A stretch of DNA of 32,513 nt, taken from DATJGF01 sp035495315 (GTDB lineage: Bacteria; Verrucomicrobiota; Verrucomicrobiia; Limisphaerales; UBA8199). This document shows, piece after piece, positions 7,684 through 16,200 of this stretch; positions within the stretch are counted from its first letter, which is position 1, and the number at the start of each line of letters is the position of its first letter. Below the pieces are notes generated by a model, which was not told the origin of the DNA, ran no database searches, and saw nothing but the letters and a program-made list of their open reading frames with translations. The position numbers were made by a program, and so were the translations under genes. The stretch covers positions 1-32,513 of the forward strand of contig DATJGF010000205.1 of assembly GCA_035495315.1 (NCBI GenBank). Direction: 5' to 3'.

Positions 7684-10668
7684 CTACTTTCCTGCGTTTG
7701 AAATATACTCGAGCAAATTCGCAAGATCCTGCGACGTGAGCCCCTGTTCAAGACCTTCAGGCATTAACGATTGCCCCAGGCTGCGCATGCTCTTGATATT
7801 GACCCGCGAAATAACATCTTTCTTTCCGAAAGCCTGCCCCACAGTGATCGTCGAGGTCGTCTCATTGGCGACTAACCCGATTTCACTTTCGCCGTCCTTG
7901 GTTTCAATCTCAAACGCGATATAGTTCGGGGCCACTTCCCGGTTCGGATCCAAGATGTTCGCCAAGGTCTTCTCTTTCCCGGCGCTTTTCACCGTAACCA
8001 GGTCTGGGCCGAGCGCATAACCCTGCCCATCGAGCCGATGGCACGATGAACAACGCTGCACATAAATATCCTTTCCCCGTGCAGCATCGCCACTCAGACG
8101 CAACGCATCTTTAAACGAATCAACCACCTTTTCCCGCGACCTGCTGGCGCCATCCCCCAACACTCTGAGCGCCAGATCTCGCACAACCGCGGTGCGGTGA
8201 TTCCGCAAAAACCTGAGCTGCGACGTCGTTAGCTCAGTCGCCGGAATCACGCCCTGCTGGATCGCTTGCAAGAGCGCAACCGCACGCTCTGATCGGGAAA
8301 GCAACAATGAAACGGCACCGCTTTGCGCCTCCGATGTAAGTCCCGACCAATGCTCGATTACAGCGGCGGCAACTTCAGCTTCGGAGAAATGGCCCAGCGC
8401 TGTTAGTGCGGCCGACTGAATCGCCTGCGGTTTTTCACGTTCAAGCAGGCTCACCAGGGTCGCTCTCGCTTGCCCGTAGGTCGTCATGCCCAGAAGCCGA
8501 ACGGCTTCCAGCCGATTCCGTTCAGTCGCTCGAGCGTCCCCCGCCACATTTTTCGCGCCTGCCATTAACCGAACCACTACCGAATCGGTCGCCAACCGTC
8601 TCAAAGAGTTGCCTGACCGTTGCAGGCCCTCACCCAGGCCCCGCAACAATACAAATGCGACCTCCTGGTTTTTCACTTGCCCGATCACAGTCACCGCTCG
8701 CTCAACCTGCTGGTTTTTAGCACCAACAATCCTCGCCAGTTCACGAAGGAACTCCAAACCGCCGGAGTCCTGGAATTGTGCAATCGTCGCCAACCGCACG
8801 AACATCTCCTCAGCATCATCCGCCAACGCACTCAGCGCTGCCGCCGGGATCCAGCGGCTATCCAGATTACGTCTAACCAGGTGTTCCAAGGCGTCAAGGC
8901 GGCCGGGATGTTTCATTTCCCCCAACGTCAACGCCAACTGATACCGAACGTTGATCGCTGCATCATTGGTCAGCGGATTGAGCGCATCCCATAAGGCCCC
9001 CGAAGGTACGCCTTCAGCCAGGAAATGCTCCGCAAAGCGCACCCCATGCTCGCGCACGTGAGCGTCCGCGTCGGCCAATGCTCCGAGCACTTGCTCTTCG
9101 CGCAGCTGTCCCAATCCGTCCAGCGCGTATAATGCGTGGAGTCGCCCGAGGGGCGACTGCGACGCCTGCGCCAGTTTCGTCAGCGCCGGGATCGCTGATT
9201 TATCCTGTCGCTGATAAAGCAACCGGGCGGCGGTGTCCCGGTGCCAACCATTGGAATGTTCCAACATCGCCACCAACTCTTCCGTGCTCGCAAGATCCAG
9301 ACGCGGCAGTTTCGGCTGTTTAAAACGATCCGGCACGATCCGGTAAATTCTACCGCGATCGCTCCCACTGTTGAGGTCCAGGAATTTCTTTATGCTTTCC
9401 GGCAACGACCACGGGTGCTCAACGATCTCCCGATACATATCGATCACATACAACGTCCCGTCGGGCGCGTTCCCAAACTGCACCGGACGAAACCAGTTAT
9501 CCGTTGAAGCCAAAAACTCACTGATCTGCTCTTCGGCTGGCCGTTGCGCCTTTAAACCAACGTCGTCGGGAAAAAGTTTCTTACGGTGGACCAGGTTAAA
9601 CGCACATTCCCCAATGAAGGCATCTCCATGGAAATCCTGAGGGAATGCATTGCCCCGATAAATAGTTACACCCGTCGCGCCCGTGAAATAGCCCGAAGAC
9701 CGACCGCCACCTTCCACGGGGCCGGTCATCACGCCAGCAATGCGCCAGCGAGTTCGGATCACCCGCCACGGTTCTTCCAGGCTAACCCGATATACCTCCG
9801 CGGCCGGCCCATCCGCCGCTATACTCTCCAATGCCGGCGGCATGTCGTAAAACGGATTGCGAATCGCATATCGCTCGTCGTACATAAACAGCCGAATATG
9901 GTCGCTGTTATTGCACGTAAAGCGCCGGCCATAATCGTCAAAGCTCAGCCCGTGTTGCCCACCGCCTGCTTCTGATGTCATCGTCATCGAGCGCGGTTCA
10001 ATCGCAAAATCTCGTCCCTTCAAATCAAGCGGCGTGCGCTCAGGGTGTCGCAACGAGTGCACCTGGCCCCCTTCCCCGCTGGTCGCTCCGTGAATCCTAT
10101 TATCCAAACCCCAGACCAGGCTGTTCGCAAGTTCCTGCACATTGATTCGTTCCACACCCTCCGCAAAGCCGCTGAAGACCGTCTCATGCACATCCGCTTT
10201 TCCAGTTCCTTTTGTGTCCTTCAGGTACAGAATATCGGGAGTAGCGATGACAAAGACCCCGCCATCGTAGCAGAAGACCCCCGTCGGCCATGGCAGGTTG
10301 TCGGCGTAAATACTGCTCTTGTCAAAAACGCCGTCACCATCCGTGTCTTCCAGCAACCGAATCCTGCCAAGATGCGGCACCTGGTCCCGTCGCTCCGAGT
10401 AGTCGACCATCTCAACCACGAACAGCCGACCCCGTTCGTCGAACGCCATCGCCACCGGGCTGGCGATCTGCGGCTCCGCAGCCACCAATTCCAAATGGAA
10501 ACCTTGCTTGATGCGAAACGTACGAAGGGTGTCCTTCGGCTCGACCGCCGGCACCCGCGGCAAATCCGCTTCCGTGATCACCGGCTCGGACGCCTGCGTG
10601 GACAAAACAACTGCCACCAGGCTGAGTGCCGCCGAACGCAATAACCGTATGACGTTCTTCATCATCAT
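7684..10668 (-). CDS. PVC-type membrane-bound dehydrogenase: beta-propeller, HEAT repeats, cytochrome c
   Basis: 994 residues from the chosen start. After a signal peptide (KNVIRLLRSAALSLVAVVLS) comes a beta-propeller related to sugar dehydrogenases, with RIKQGFHLELVAAEPQIASP, AFDERGRLFVVEM and DTDGDGVFDK. The middle (about 450-800) is HEAT-like helical repeats (ALTKLAQAS, RLHALYALDGLGQL). The C-terminus is a c-type cytochrome with CSSCH (873-877) and the ANILDPNREVAPNY segment of the heme-binding domain common in Pirellula/Verrucomicrobium proteins. It probably oxidises a sugar or alcohol in the periplasm and passes electrons through heme. The frame is open to 10761, but the ATG cluster at 10668/10665/10662 directly precedes the signal peptide and has a GGAG upstream, so I start there. 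Substrate unknown. Confidence 0.85.
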   Translation of the reverse strand: MMMKNVIRLLRSAALSLVAVVLSTQASEPVITEADLPRVPAVEPKDTLRTFRIKQGFHLELVAAEPQIASPVAMAFDERGRLFVVEMVDYSERRDQVPHLGRIRLLEDTDGDGVFDKSSIYADNLPWPTGVFCYDGGVFVIATPDILYLKDTKGTGKADVHETVFSGFAEGVERINVQELANSLVWGLDNRIHGATSGEGGQVHSLRHPERTPLDLKGRDFAIEPRSMTMTSEAGGGQHGLSFDDYGRRFTCNNSDHIRLFMYDERYAIRNPFYDMPPALESIAADGPAAEVYRVSLEEPWRVIRTRWRIAGVMTGPVEGGGRSSGYFTGATGVTIYRGNAFPQDFHGDAFIGECAFNLVHRKKLFPDDVGLKAQRPAEEQISEFLASTDNWFRPVQFGNAPDGTLYVIDMYREIVEHPWSLPESIKKFLDLNSGSDRGRIYRIVPDRFKQPKLPRLDLASTEELVAMLEHSNGWHRDTAARLLYQRQDKSAIPALTKLAQASQSPLGRLHALYALDGLGQLREEQVLGALADADAHVREHGVRFAEHFLAEGVPSGALWDALNPLTNDAAINVRYQLALTLGEMKHPGRLDALEHLVRRNLDSRWIPAAALSALADDAEEMFVRLATIAQFQDSGGLEFLRELARIVGAKNQQVERAVTVIGQVKNQEVAFVLLRGLGEGLQRSGNSLRRLATDSVVVRLMAGAKNVAGDARATERNRLEAVRLLGMTTYGQARATLVSLLEREKPQAIQSAALTALGHFSEAEVAAAVIEHWSGLTSEAQSGAVSLLLSRSERAVALLQAIQQGVIPATELTTSQLRFLRNHRTAVVRDLALRVLGDGASRSREKVVDSFKDALRLSGDAARGKDIYVQRCSSCHRLDGQGYALGPDLVTVKSAGKEKTLANILDPNREVAPNYIAFEIETKDGESEIGLVANETTSTITVGQAFGKKDVISRVNIKSMRSLGQSLMPEGLEQGLTSQDLANLLEYISNAGK

Positions 10669-10774
10669 GAGCAGATCGACTCCAGACATGGTCTGCACAA
10701 TGCCTTGGAGGTGCCGCTTAGGGTAGCCAATGCGACGATAGTCGCAACCCTGCAGGATCAATCGTTGTCAGTTC

Positions 10775-10803
10775 CCCACGGCCACTCTACATGAGTCCGT
10801 GGG
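10775..10803. other. Perfect 7-bp dyad upstream of the dehydrogenase gene
   Basis: CCCACGG (10775-10781) pairs with CCGTGGG (10797-10803) across 15 bases. It lies between the dehydrogenase start and the decayed gene on the other strand, with no T-tract. It could be an operator or chance. Apart from this and the pseudogene, 10669-11246 shows nothing I can name. Confidence 0.3.
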
Positions 10804-10856
10804 TTCATTGGCGCGTGCATAGGTAGTGCATCGTGCTACACTTGTTCGTAAGAACT

Positions 10857-11138
10857 ATGCCGCTTTCACTTCGTCTCGACCATGAGTTGCGCGCTCTTTT
10901 GGTTGAGGGTGCGCGCCGTACTCCTTTCAATTCAGTGCGAATTGCTTCGGCTCACATTGTGCCTCCACCTCCGTGAGGTCATTGAACAGGGGCTGTTTTA
11001 CCTTCGACACGGATTACTAATGTCGCGCCTTGGTCACCCGGTGCCTTGGCTCGTGCCTACAACAGGGCTGACAAAGCCTGGAAACGTATAGAAACCACGG
11101 CTAGCGCCGCGCAGGGCAGGCCCTCATTTAACGACTAA
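10857..11138 (+). pseudogene. Frameshifted small gene, probably an RHH antitoxin-like protein
   Basis: A coherent protein of about 93 residues appears if two frames are joined. Frame A from the ATG at 10857 gives LSLRLDHELRALLVEGARRT; from about 10939 the +1 frame gives ELLRLTLCLHLREVIEQ; from about 10992 frame A resumes with TRITNVAPWSPGALARAY and ends RPSFND, TAA at 11136-11138. Frame A alone has two stops in the middle. The beta-strand, helix, then basic-turn helix layout resembles ribbon-helix-helix (CopG/Arc-type) antitoxins; this assignment is inference. No intact toxin gene follows (the next gene is a VOC protein on the other strand). The shifts compensate (one base gained, one lost), so either the gene is dead with a local double lesion or the reads are wrong there. 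Confidence 0.55.
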
Positions 11139-11246
11139 TTGAAGTCCTCATGCGAGTTTGGATGTGCCCCTTTCTCGATGCTAACGAACGTGACGCGATT
11201 CCCCGCCGAATGCCGCCGGGGTTTGGCTGGACTTTAGACCGGCTCT

Positions 11247-11729
11247 TTACTGACTCCCCTTCTTTGGCTTACCCCACTCGGCTGCGCCCTTCGCCATTTC
11301 GTCAGGTGAAACATCCTTTGCATGTGTCGCCACGCCCCACAGATGCCCGAAGGGGTCCACGAACTTCCCGTAACGGTCTCCCCAGAACATGTCCATCGGC
11401 GGCATCAATGCTTTCGCCCCTTTCGACAACGCTTTGTTGAAGGTAGCGTCCACATTCTCCACATAAATCATAATCGCGTGCGGAGGCGGCGAAGCGTTCG
11501 CGGCTGGCGCCAGCACTCCCATTTGCGGATTCTCATCTCCCAACATCAACACGTGATTCCGAATCAGCAATTCGGCATGCGCGAGCTTCGAACTGTCGGG
11601 ATAAGGCATGCGCATCTTTTCGGTCGCGCCGAAGACATCCTGATAAAATTGAATCGCTTTCGCCGCATCGCGTACAACCAGCGATGGAATCAAGGCATCG
11701 TATCCTGCAGGAATGGGTTGAGTGCTCAT
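11247..11729 (-). CDS. VOC-fold protein, PhnB/glyoxalase-like
   Basis: 160 residues. The protein starts MSTQPIPAGYDALIPSLVVRDAAKAIQFYQDVFGA, the signature opening of PhnB-like (DUF1428/YP_3-demethylubiquinone-like) VOC proteins, and ends with a second beta-alpha-beta module, DMFWGDRYGKFVDPFGHLWGVATH. The paired modules form the VOC metal- or ligand-binding cup; HAELLIRNHVLML and FGHLWG contain the positions often used for ligands. Members include glyoxalases, dioxygenases and antibiotic-binding proteins; function here cannot be told. The open frame continues upstream to a TTG at 11777, but the ATG at 11729 matches the family start; no good Shine-Dalgarno is visible at either. It precedes nothing obvious in an operon; the peroxiredoxin upstream is 154 bp away. 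Confidence 0.8.
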   Translation of the reverse strand: MSTQPIPAGYDALIPSLVVRDAAKAIQFYQDVFGATEKMRMPYPDSSKLAHAELLIRNHVLMLGDENPQMGVLAPAANASPPPHAIMIYVENVDATFNKALSKGAKALMPPMDMFWGDRYGKFVDPFGHLWGVATHAKDVSPDEMAKGAAEWGKPKKGSQ

Positions 11730-11883
11730 GAGGAGAATTAAGCCCAAGGCGGTCTCCAGGTCAAATTGCCGGTGCAAGTTCCTCGCTCAATCCTTCCAAG
11801 AGCACCAGCTTCCTATTCCACAAGCAAAAGCGCCTCGGAAATCCGTGGCGGTTCTCAAAAGTTGATCGCCTGAATACCCAGTC

Positions 11884-12363
11884 CTATTTCAACTTGCTCA
11901 GGGTCTCCTTCACCTTGTCGAAATTAGGCAGGTCTTTCGGCGTCGGAGTTTGTTCGCTGTATTGGACGACTCCGCTCTTGTCGATCACGAACGCCGCGCG
12001 GGCAGCCGTATCGCCAACCCCTGCCAGCATCGGAAACACAACGTCATACTTCTTAATTACCTCTTTGTTCAAATCACTGGCTAGCGTCAGGTTTATTTTC
12101 TCCTTCTGCGCCCACGCCTCCTGCGCGAATGGCGAATCCACACTAATCGCTATCACGTTTGCATTCAGCCCGGTATACCCATTCAATCCCGCCGTGATAT
12201 CGCACATCTCTTTGGTGCACACACTCGTGAACGCTGCGGGAAAAAAGAGCAGCACGGTGTTCTTTTTCCCAAGATTGTCGCTCAGTTTGACGTCTACTAA
12301 ACCGGACGCCTGCTTGGATTTCAGCGTGAAATCAGGTGCCTTACTGCCGACAGATATCGCCAT
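11884..12363 (-). CDS. Peroxiredoxin of the AhpE/redoxin type
   Basis: 159 residues, thioredoxin fold. KAPDFTLKSKQ opens the family, LLFFPAAFTSVCTKEMCDI carries the peroxidatic cysteine C49 in the P-x(3)-T-x-x-C motif, and C54 five residues on could resolve it. The later INLTLASDLNKEVIKKYDV and RAAFVIDKSGVVQY match the substrate-pocket region. It reduces H2O2 or organic hydroperoxides in the cytoplasm, with thioredoxin the likely reductant. No signal peptide. It lies 187 bp downstream of the Bcp gene on the same strand; the gap is long enough that each may have its own promoter. Family firm, physiological oxidant unknown. Confidence 0.9.
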   Translation of the reverse strand: MAISVGSKAPDFTLKSKQASGLVDVKLSDNLGKKNTVLLFFPAAFTSVCTKEMCDITAGLNGYTGLNANVIAISVDSPFAQEAWAQKEKINLTLASDLNKEVIKKYDVVFPMLAGVGDTAARAAFVIDKSGVVQYSEQTPTPKDLPNFDKVKETLSKLK

Positions 12364-12550
12364 AATACGTGTGGTTGAGGTTAAACATTAAATGTTGACG
12401 CGTTGGAGCACTCAAACTGCCATTCCATCGCTCCAACGAGCAATTCGGTGCGTCCACAGTCGCACATACACTAATAGTGTCAAATTACCGTCAGAACTCG
12501 GCTTTCTGAGAATTTGCATTCTTTCGAATTTCGGCCCTCGGATTTCTGGT

Positions 12551-13033
12551 TTACCCGACTTCCAGCGCCTCTAGAACTTCTTTGGCATGCTCTTGCGGCT
12601 TCACCTCAGGCCAAATCTTCTTGATCTTCCCGTCAGGTCCGATGAGAAACGTCACCCGGTGCGTGCCCATATATTTCCGCCCCATGAAGCTCTTTTGCCC
12701 CCAAACGCCATAGGCCTGCACGATTGCTTTGTCCTCGTCCGCTAATAATTCGAAAGGCAGTTTGTATTTCTCAACAAACTTTCCGTGCGACTTCACCGAA
12801 TCCGTGCTCACCCCCAAAATGACGGCTCCCTTTCTGTTGAATGCGGCGAATTCGTCACGAAAAGCACACGCTTCTTTTGTGCATCCCGGCGTATCATCCT
12901 TTGGATAAAAATACAAAATGACATCCCTGCCTCTGAAGTCGGTCAATACGACCCTATTCCCTTTTTGAGTCCAAGCGGAAAATTCCGGAGCCTTATCCCC
13001 GGCCTTTAATGTAAGTTCAATAGGTTTAGCCAT
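12551..13033 (-). CDS. bcp: Thioredoxin-dependent thiol peroxidase (Bcp/PrxQ)
   Basis: 160 residues, the usual Bcp length. GDKAPEFSAWTQKGNRVVLTDFRG leads to YFYPKDDTPGCTKEACAFRD, with peroxidatic C51 and resolving C56 five residues apart in helix alpha-2, the hallmark of PrxQ/Bcp. GTHRVTFLIGPDGKIKKIW is the conserved C-terminal strand. It detoxifies hydroperoxides with electrons from thioredoxin. The ATG at 13033 is followed at once by conserved sequence, so the start is safe. It is divergent from gltB, with a 175-bp shared upstream region. Having two classes of peroxiredoxin side by side is consistent with an aerobic lifestyle. Confidence 0.93.
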   Translation of the reverse strand: MAKPIELTLKAGDKAPEFSAWTQKGNRVVLTDFRGRDVILYFYPKDDTPGCTKEACAFRDEFAAFNRKGAVILGVSTDSVKSHGKFVEKYKLPFELLADEDKAIVQAYGVWGQKSFMGRKYMGTHRVTFLIGPDGKIKKIWPEVKPQEHAKEVLEALEVG

Positions 13034-13208
13034 AGTAGACCTGCTCAGAATCAGTTGCTTGCGGTGATACCTGATCGACCCCCGTTAAGGCCGAGACAAG
13101 ACCCACCCAAAATTTCTGAAATGAAGTATTGCATACAGCATCCCTTTGGGTAAAAACTATTTAAATTTTAGTTAGGCTAGGAAATGGAGGCGTGAGTCTC
13201 CTCATGAA

Positions 13209-16200
13209 GTGAACAATAGATCAAATATGAAATCTAATGGCGGTCTGGTTCGGCGAACCCGGCCACCAGCGGCGGAGGGGCTGTACGACCCGCAATTCGA
13301 GCACGAAGCTTGCGGCGTCGGGTTCGTGGTTAACATCAAGGGTCGCAAATCTCACGCGATCATTCAACAGGCGCTCGAGGTCCTGCTCAACCTCGATCAT
13401 CGCGGCGCTTGCGGTTGTGAGGCAAATACCGGCGACGGTGCCGGCATCCTAATCCAACCACCGCACGAGTTCCTGAAACTCGTCGCCAAGGAAGGCCGCG
13501 TCAAGTTGCCCCCTGCCGGCGAATACGGCATCGGCATGCTCTTCCTGCCCAACCCGAATGCACAGCGGGCGGAATGCGAGAAAATTTTCGCCGAGATCGT
13601 TGCCGAAGAAGGCCAGCGCGTTCTCGGTTGGCGCACCATTCCCACCAATAACGGTTCGCTGGGTGCGACCGCCAAAGCCGCTGAACCCACGATGCGCCAG
13701 GTGTTCATCGCCCGCAATCGCGCACTCGGCGACGATATGGCCTTCGAGCGCAAACTTTACGTCATTCGCAAACGCGCCGAAAATGCCATTCGCTACTCCG
13801 GCAAAGTCACCGGCGGCGAATTCTTCTACATCGCCAGCCTCTCGTTTAAGACGATGGTCTACAAGGGCATGTTGCTGACCACGCAATTGCTCGAGTACTA
13901 TCCCGACCTCGCTCATCCCGGCATGGAATCGGCCCTCGCCCTGGTCCATTCCCGTTTCAGCACCAATACTTTCCCCAGTTGGAACCGCGCCCATCCCTAT
14001 CGTTACATGGCGCATAATGGCGAGATCAACACGCTGCGCGGCAACATCAACTGGATGCACGCCCGCCAGGCACTCTTCGAGTCCGAACTCTTCGGTGAAG
14101 ATATCAAAAAAGTCCTGCCGATCGTTTGCACCGACGGCAGTGACTCCGGCATGTTCGATAATTGCCTCGAACTCCTCGTCCTCAGCGGGCGCTCATTGGC
14201 TCACGCGATGATGATGATGATCCCCGAGCCGTGGACCAAGCATGAGAGCATGAGCCCGGAGAAGAAGGCTTTCTACGAATACCATTCCTGCCTCATGGAA
14301 CCTTGGGATGGTCCCGCCTCCATCGCCTTTACCGATGGCAAACGGATTGGCGCGGTTCTCGATCGCAACGGTCTGCGCCCCTCTCGTTACTACGTCACCA
14401 AGGATGACCTGGTCGTTATGGCCAGCGAAGTCGGAGTCCTAGACATCCCGCCCGATCGCGTCCTGCAGAAGGGCCGCCTTCAACCCGGGCGCATGTTCCT
14501 GATCGACACCGAAGAAGGCCGCATCGTGGCCGACGAGGAAATCAAACAAAAGATCGCCACCGAGCAGCCCTACCGAGCCTGGCTGGATGAAAATCTCATT
14601 CGCTTAGCGGATGTGCCCGACCCGGGAGTTCTGCCGGAAGCTGATCATCAAACCGTAGCTCAGCGCCAGCTCGCTTTCGGCTACACCTTCGAGGATCTTC
14701 GCATCCTCATGCTGCCGATGGCCCGCGACGCCAACGAGGCTGTCGGCTCTATGGGCACCGATACACCTTTGGCGGTCCTGTCCAACAAGCCGCAGTCGCT
14801 GTTCAATTATTTCAAACAACTCTTCGCCCAGGTCACCAATCCCCCGATTGATTGCATCCGCGAAGAACTCATCATGTCCACCGAGACCGCGATCGGCTCG
14901 GAAAGTAATCTCTTGCAGCCGGGCCCCGAACATGCCCGGCTCATCGAACTCAAATCCCCAATCCTCACCAACGAGGAGTTCGCCAAACTGAAACACCTCG
15001 ACCTGCCGGGCTTTAAATCGGTCACTCTCCCCATCATCTTCCCCGTTACGGATGGCCCCAGCGGTCTCGCCAAAGCCATGGACGAGCTCTGCGCCAAAGT
15101 CAGCCAGGCGATTGCCGAGGGCTTCAATGTCGTCGTTCTCTCGGACCGCGGAGTAGGACCCGAATTCGCTCCAATCCCCTCACTGCTCGCTGTCGCCGGC
15201 GTTCACCACCATCTCATCCGCGAAGGCACACGTACCCGCGTCGGCCTCGTCCTCGAGTCCGGCGAACCGCGGGAAGTCCACCACTTCTCGTTGCTTATTG
15301 GGTACGGCTGCGGGGCGATTAACCCGTACCTTGCCTTCGAGACTCTCGATGACATGCTCCGCCAAAAACTGCTCACGGGCATGGACCACAAAACCGCCTG
15401 CAAGAATTACCTCAAGGCGGCCATGAAAGGCGTCGTCAAAGTCATCTCCAAGATGGGCATTTCCACCATCCAAAGTTATTGGGGCGCCCAGATCTTCGAA
15501 GCCGTGGGCCTCAAAAAGGAATTCATCGACAAATATTTCACCTGGACACCCTCTCGCATCGAAGGCATCGGCATCGACGTCATCGGCCAGGAAGTCCTGA
15601 TCCGACATCAGCGCGCCTTCCCCGCACGCCCCGTCAATGGTCACGTCCTCGAGGCCGGCGGCCAATACCAATGGCGCGAAGATGGGGAATACCATCTCTT
15701 CAACCCCCAAACTATCCACAAACTCCAGGCGGCTGTCCGGACCGGCAGTTCCAAAGTCTTCCGCGAATACTCCACCCTCGTTAATGAGCAAAGTCGCAAC
15801 ATCGCAACTCTCCGCGGCTTGCTCGATTTCAAAAAGACCCGACCCGTTCCCATCGACGAGGTCGAGTCGGTTGAGAGCATCATGAAGCGGTTCAAGTCCG
15901 GCGCGATGAGCTACGGCTCAATCAGCAAAGAGGCCCACGAAACCCTCGCCATCGCTATGAACCGCATCGGTGGCAAGAGTAACACCGGCGAAGGCGGCGA
16001 AGATCCCGAGCGCTATGTCCCCTTGCCGAACGGCGATTCCAAGAACAGTGCCATCAAACAAGTCGCTTCGGGTCGCTTCGGCGTTACCAGCTTGTACCTG
16101 GTTAATGCCAAGGAACTGCAAATCAAAATGGCGCAGGGCGCCAAGCCCGGTGAAGGCGGTCAGTTGCCCGGCCAAAAGGTTTATCCGTGGATCGCCAAAG

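Noticed and set aside
10669..10761. N-terminal extension of the dehydrogenase to 10761
   Set aside because: The extra 31 residues lack signal-peptide character and precede a good signal peptide; three ATGs with a GGAG upstream fit better.
13449..14060. 203-codon minus-strand frame inside gltB (and a similar one at 15180-15791)
   Set aside because: Low-complexity Gly/Ala/Glu/Asp composition typical of antisense reads of a conserved gene.
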